Positions 61,417 to 64,000 of a stretch of 64,000 nt of DNA are shown piece by piece. The position numbers and the translations under genes were made by a program. The notes below the pieces were generated by a model, which was not told where the DNA came from, did no database searches, and saw only the letters and a program-made list of their open reading frames with translations. Positions within the stretch are counted from its first letter, which is position 1; each line of letters starts with the position of its first letter. Source of the stretch: JBCCAG01 sp050331115 (lineage in GTDB: Bacteria; Cyanobacteriota; Cyanobacteriia; CAKZMO01); NCBI GenBank assembly GCA_050331115.1, contig JBHJHD010000029.1, positions 48,036 through 112,035 on the forward strand, in the 5' to 3' direction.

Positions 61417-62253
61417 TTAGGGGCGGCGCAATCGCACCCACAGCCCTAGGCCCGACAGGCACAGCAGCCCGAGCCCTCCGGCCAGCGGGTTCTGGTCGAT
61501 GCCCGATAGCCATAGGGGGGCCTCATCTCGGTAGGTGATCCATTCACCCACGGCCACCAGGTAATAGCCCCACACCAGCCCCGCGTGCAGCCCGATAGAT
61601 AGCCCCAGACGCCCGCGAGCGCTGCGCCGCGCCCATACCAGCACCAGCCCCAGCAGCACCAGCCCTGGAAACTGGGGCACGGTGCGCACCATCTCGGAGA
61701 CGGGCTTGATGAAATGCAGAGCGGCAAACCCCAAGCTGCTGCCCCAGAGGGCGGCTCGATGAGAGTAGTCGTCCTCTAGCTCCCCCAAGAGCCAGCCGCG
61801 AAATACCAGCTCTTCCCCCAGCGCTACGCCCACGGCCACGAGCAGCCCTTCTAGGGCGATCGCCCCCAGACGTGGGGGAAACCCACGCCAGCTCACCCAC
61901 CCTAAAAGTCCCTGCAGCCCAAACAGCAGCATCAGACTCAATGCCGCAACCCCAAACCCGAGGGCAAATTCGCGCCGGTTGGGCCGGGTCCAGGCCAGGC
62001 CGTAGCGATCGCGCAGCCTAGCGCGATACAGGGTGCGGCTCCAGACCTGCAGCAGCGCTAGAAACTCAGCGAAAACAGCGGCGATCGCCAGAATGCTGGC
62101 GGTGTTGCTGTCGGCAATTTGCCAGAGGATAAGGCCATAGACCGGCAGCCACAGCAGCAGCAGCAGCGCCACAAAAAGGGCGATGCGAAACGGAGCAGGA
62201 CGACGGGCCAAACTAGGGCTAAATAGCCCCAGCGATCGCGCTGATTTGGGCAT
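61417..62253 (-). CDS. CPBP family intramembrane metalloprotease
   Basis: About 278 residues with about eight membrane segments. The catalytic motif is GEELVFRGWLLG near 152 (EExxxR), with the second-motif FAALHF near 181. The family includes Rce1-like prenyl proteases and bacteriocin-immunity proteins; the substrate here is unknown. The ATG at 62253 lies four bases from repeat copy D. An in-frame ATG at 62274 lies inside the repeat. Confidence 0.85.
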   Translation of the reverse strand: MPKSARSLGLFSPSLARRPAPFRIALFVALLLLLWLPVYGLILWQIADSNTASILAIAAVFAEFLALLQVWSRTLYRARLRDRYGLAWTRPNRREFALGFGVAALSLMLLFGLQGLLGWVSWRGFPPRLGAIALEGLLVAVGVALGEELVFRGWLLGELEDDYSHRAALWGSSLGFAALHFIKPVSEMVRTVPQFPGLVLLGLVLVWARRSARGRLGLSIGLHAGLVWGYYLVAVGEWITYRDEAPLWLSGIDQNPLAGGLGLLCLSGLGLWVRLRRP

Positions 62254-62256
62254 ATA

Positions 62257-62357
62257 GCAATTGTTCTGATGCATTAGGACAATTGCGCGCGCTGTTGCCT
62301 ACGAAACTTAGGGCCTTCAGCCGGTCGTGTTGTCCTAAGCAACAGTGCCAACGCAAT
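62257..62357 (-). repeat. Structured dispersed repeat, copy D
   Basis: On the minus strand: ATTGCGTTGGCACTGTTGC, TTAGGACAAC, a variable middle, TTTCGTAGGCAACAGCGCGC, then CAATTGTCCTAATGCATCAG. CTGTTGCTTA pairs with TAGGCAACAG. Read on the plus strand, GCAATTGTTCTGATG pairs with CATTAGGACAATTGC over 15 positions with two G-U pairs. It abuts the CPBP start codon. Confidence 0.77.
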
Positions 62358-62379
62358 AGAAGCGCTCGTTGGGACGCAA

Positions 62380-62949
62380 CTAGTCTATAGCGCCCGCGCC
62401 CAAAAGGTCCGCCGCCCGCAAATTGAGCGCCTGAAAAAGCTTTGACTGGACTGGAGCGGCTGACGCAACTTCTCTCTCGTCGTACAGCCCTTCGTTCAAG
62501 TCCAAGACAATAACTCTGCTGTGCAGCGGATCGACAATCCAATATTCGGGAATGCCAAGGGCCGCATACTCAGAGCGTTTGTAGCGATAGTCTCGCTTGA
62601 CGGTATCTAGGCTAATGACTTCGACAGCTAGCAGCGGCGGGGTTTGAAATACGATTGATATGCCGCTTAGGGCTTTGGCCTGGTCGAGCGTCACAACGCA
62701 GACGTCTGCGATGCGCGAATGATGTACGGTGGTGCGAACCCCCGCCTCCCGAAAGCACATCCAGGGTTGCTGGAGCCGCTCTATCTCAGCGTCGAGGGTC
62801 TGCTCAATAAACTTGGTAATCAAAAAATGCTCGAGGTTCGGGGGATTCATCATAATCAGCTCCCCATCAACAAGCTCCGAACGCTGTTCTTGATCGAGAG
62901 TCAGATACGTCTCAAAAGTGCAAACCTGATTAGCCTCTGATTTGGTCAT
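62380..62949 (-). CDS. Uma2 family (DUF820) restriction-endonuclease-like protein
   Basis: 189 residues. The PD-(D/E)xK-like core is visible: ELVDGELIMMNPPNLEHF near 27, ADVCVVTLDQ near 83, PLLAVEVISLDTVKRDYRYKRSEYAALGIPEYWIVDPLH near 103-141. Uma2 proteins are very numerous in cyanobacteria, often in large families; their role is unsettled. The ATG at 62949 was chosen over a TTG four codons upstream. Confidence 0.88.
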   Translation of the reverse strand: MTKSEANQVCTFETYLTLDQEQRSELVDGELIMMNPPNLEHFLITKFIEQTLDAEIERLQQPWMCFREAGVRTTVHHSRIADVCVVTLDQAKALSGISIVFQTPPLLAVEVISLDTVKRDYRYKRSEYAALGIPEYWIVDPLHSRVIVLDLNEGLYDEREVASAAPVQSKLFQALNLRAADLLGAGAID

Positions 62950-63102
62950 GGTGTCGCCCAAGCGTCTATCAATCGTCTATTCACGCCGCGGTGCGGCAGA
63001 CCAGTAAGATTTTTGGACCAATTGCGAACTATTCGAAATCATATAGCGCGTAGTAGAGCTCCGCGCCGTGGATCAGGCTCCCGCACACTGCCGTCTAACT
63101 AT

Positions 63103-63131
63103 AAAAAAGCGGCGGCTGTGCTCAGCCGCCG
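63103..63131 (-). terminator. Terminator of tRNA-Leu
   Basis: A perfect 8-bp stem (GGCGGCTG with CAGCCGCC) and a 4-base loop. On the minus strand GCTTTTTT follows. It lies about 60 bases past the tRNA 3' end. Confidence 0.8.
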
Positions 63132-63189
63132 GCATGATAATACTTGACGCTTACATCACTTGGCGCCTATACCAAGCGCTCTCTATTAA

Positions 63190-63271
63190 TGCGGATGAAG
63201 GGACTTGAACCCCCACGTCCGAAGACACTAGAACCTAAATCTAGCTCGTCTACCAATTCCGCCACATCCGC
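63190..63271 (-). tRNA. tRNA-Leu(UAG)
   Basis: An 82-nt class II tRNA. The acceptor stem GCGGATG pairs with CATCCGC and the discriminator is A. The D-arm has GGCGGAATTGGTAGAC. The anticodon stem CTAGA/TCTAG encloses the loop TTTAGGT with anticodon TAG. A variable arm (TGTCTTCGGACG) and T-arm (GGGGGTTCAAGTCCCT) follow. CCA is not encoded. It reads CUA and other CUN leucine codons. Confidence 0.96.
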
Positions 63272-63407
63272 ATATCCAGGTCTCCTATAATAGCAAAGCG
63301 ATCGCCGTTTGGCACAACTTTTATCTACGGCGGGCCGACAGATTGGCCATGGCCAGAGGCGATCGCTCTATAGCGCTAAGGGGGAGCGCTAAGGGGTTAG
63401 CAGCGGG

Positions 63408-64000
63408 CTACGCCACCTCAAGCAGGCTGAATAGATCGAACAGCGCGATCGCAGTCGGAATCTCTTCAGGCCCGCTCGGGTCTGGCGTTTCTGGTTCCTC
63501 GCCGGGCGTTTCCACAGCAGGCGCTTCCATGGCGGGGGCCTCTACGGTAGGTTCTTCCACAGCTGGCTCGTCAACAGGACTATCGGTATCGGGCGCTTCC
63601 ATGTCAGGAGTTTCCGCGCCTGGGTCTTCAGCACCCGGGTCTTCAGCGCCTGAGTCTTCTCCTGGGCCTTCAGCGCCTGGGTCTTCAGTGTCCGGGTCTT
63701 CAGCGTCTGGGCCTTCAACAGCCGGCGCATCAATCTCGATTAGGTCCAGCATTTCTAAGAAGGCTACCGCTGTGGAAATAGTCTCCGCCAGCTCAATCAG
63801 GTCAGTCTCGCCTGATAGATCGATAGGCTCGCTCCCAATGGGGTCGCCTTCAATAGGGTCGCCTCCAGTTGGGTCGCCTTCAATGGGGTCGCCACCACTT
63901 TGGTCGTCTCCAGTTGGGTAGCCCACAATACGGGGCGCGGGCTGGATGGGGGTGCGTACCAAATAGAATACCCCACTGCCGCCGCATAACGCTAGAGTTC
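63408..64000 (-). CDS. Acidic repeat-rich hypothetical protein, 5' end cut by window edge
   Basis: The frame is open from its stop at 63408 to base 64000, about 197 codons, so the true start lies outside. The visible N-terminal part, TLALCGGSGVFYLVRTP, is hydrophobic and could be the end of a signal or membrane segment. Two repeat arrays follow: GDPIEGDPTGGDPIEGDPIG, and EDPGAEDPGAE-type repeats, both with 15-bp DNA periodicity. Two short leucine-rich segments (LIELAETISTAVAFLEMLDLI and the C-terminal PTAIALFDLFSLLEVA) resemble each other. No family recognised; the length of the repeat arrays is likely variable between strains. Confidence 0.6.
   Translation of the reverse strand, partial: TLALCGGSGVFYLVRTPIQPAPRIVGYPTGDDQSGGDPIEGDPTGGDPIEGDPIGSEPIDLSGETDLIELAETISTAVAFLEMLDLIEIDAPAVEGPDAEDPDTEDPGAEGPGEDSGAEDPGAEDPGAETPDMEAPDTDSPVDEPAVEEPTVEAPAMEAPAVETPGEEPETPDPSGPEEIPTAIALFDLFSLLEVA

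Noticed and set aside
63343..63921. 192-codon plus-strand open frame rich in S, G and A
   Set aside because: It is the antisense of the acidic repeat gene; the repeat structure opens several frames. The minus-strand frame has the hydrophobic segments and ends cleanly.

Overview
The window is a chromosomal segment of a cyanobacterium, probably a filamentous Leptolyngbya/Nodosilinea-type lineage (the lineage is an inference). Three things support this: the palindrome GCGATCGC (HIP1) recurs throughout genes and spacers; the ribosomal super-operon has the cyanobacterial order, lacking rpsJ, rpsN, rpmD and rpsD and ending in rplQ-truA-rplM-rpsI-rpmE-prfA; and several genes are cyanobacterial signatures (ndhN, the DUF4327 and DUF3611 families, gpmI-secG).

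Layout. 1-7.3 kb: a GH13 amylase cut by the left edge, an orphan TRAP substrate-binding lipoprotein, a small GlsB-type membrane protein, a transposase remnant, an ammonium transporter with a perfect NtcA box upstream, a 1-Cys peroxiredoxin and ndhN. 8-25 kb: rplC to prfA, 26 collinear genes for translation, secretion (secY) and transcription (rpoA), with rpmJ as a 37-codon gene. 25-33.5 kb: an SbcD-like nuclease, an ABC-F ATPase, gpmI, secG, a matrixin-like protease, a cation-efflux transporter and small conserved proteins. 33.8-35.1 kb is a gene-poor stretch with a frameshifted transposase fragment, an orphan terminator and a structured repeat.

35.1-59.7 kb is a cell-surface island. It opens with a four-gene chaperone-usher-like pilus cluster (two subunits, chaperone, usher). 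Next is a minus-strand nucleotide-sugar block, rfbC-rfbD-rfbA-rfbB plus an epimerase, that makes dTDP-L-rhamnose and probably a uronic acid or galactose precursor. A cellulose synthase operon follows (outer-membrane barrel, TPR scaffold, GH8 cellulase, BcsB, BcsA with PilZ), then ispD and a family-9 glycosyltransferase. In the cellulose operon the two halves of a normal BcsC appear to be separate genes. 59.7-64 kb holds two metalloproteases, a DUF3611 membrane protein, a Uma2 nuclease-fold protein, tRNA-Leu(UAG) and an acidic repeat protein cut by the right edge.

The most unusual non-coding signal is a family of about 100-bp structured repeats. Four copies lie in spacers at 3304, 34789, 45879 and 62257. 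They share sequence blocks and two hairpins, and stem positions differ between copies in a compensatory way. Two copies sit close to decayed transposase fragments. I found no CRISPR array, prophage or intact insertion sequence.
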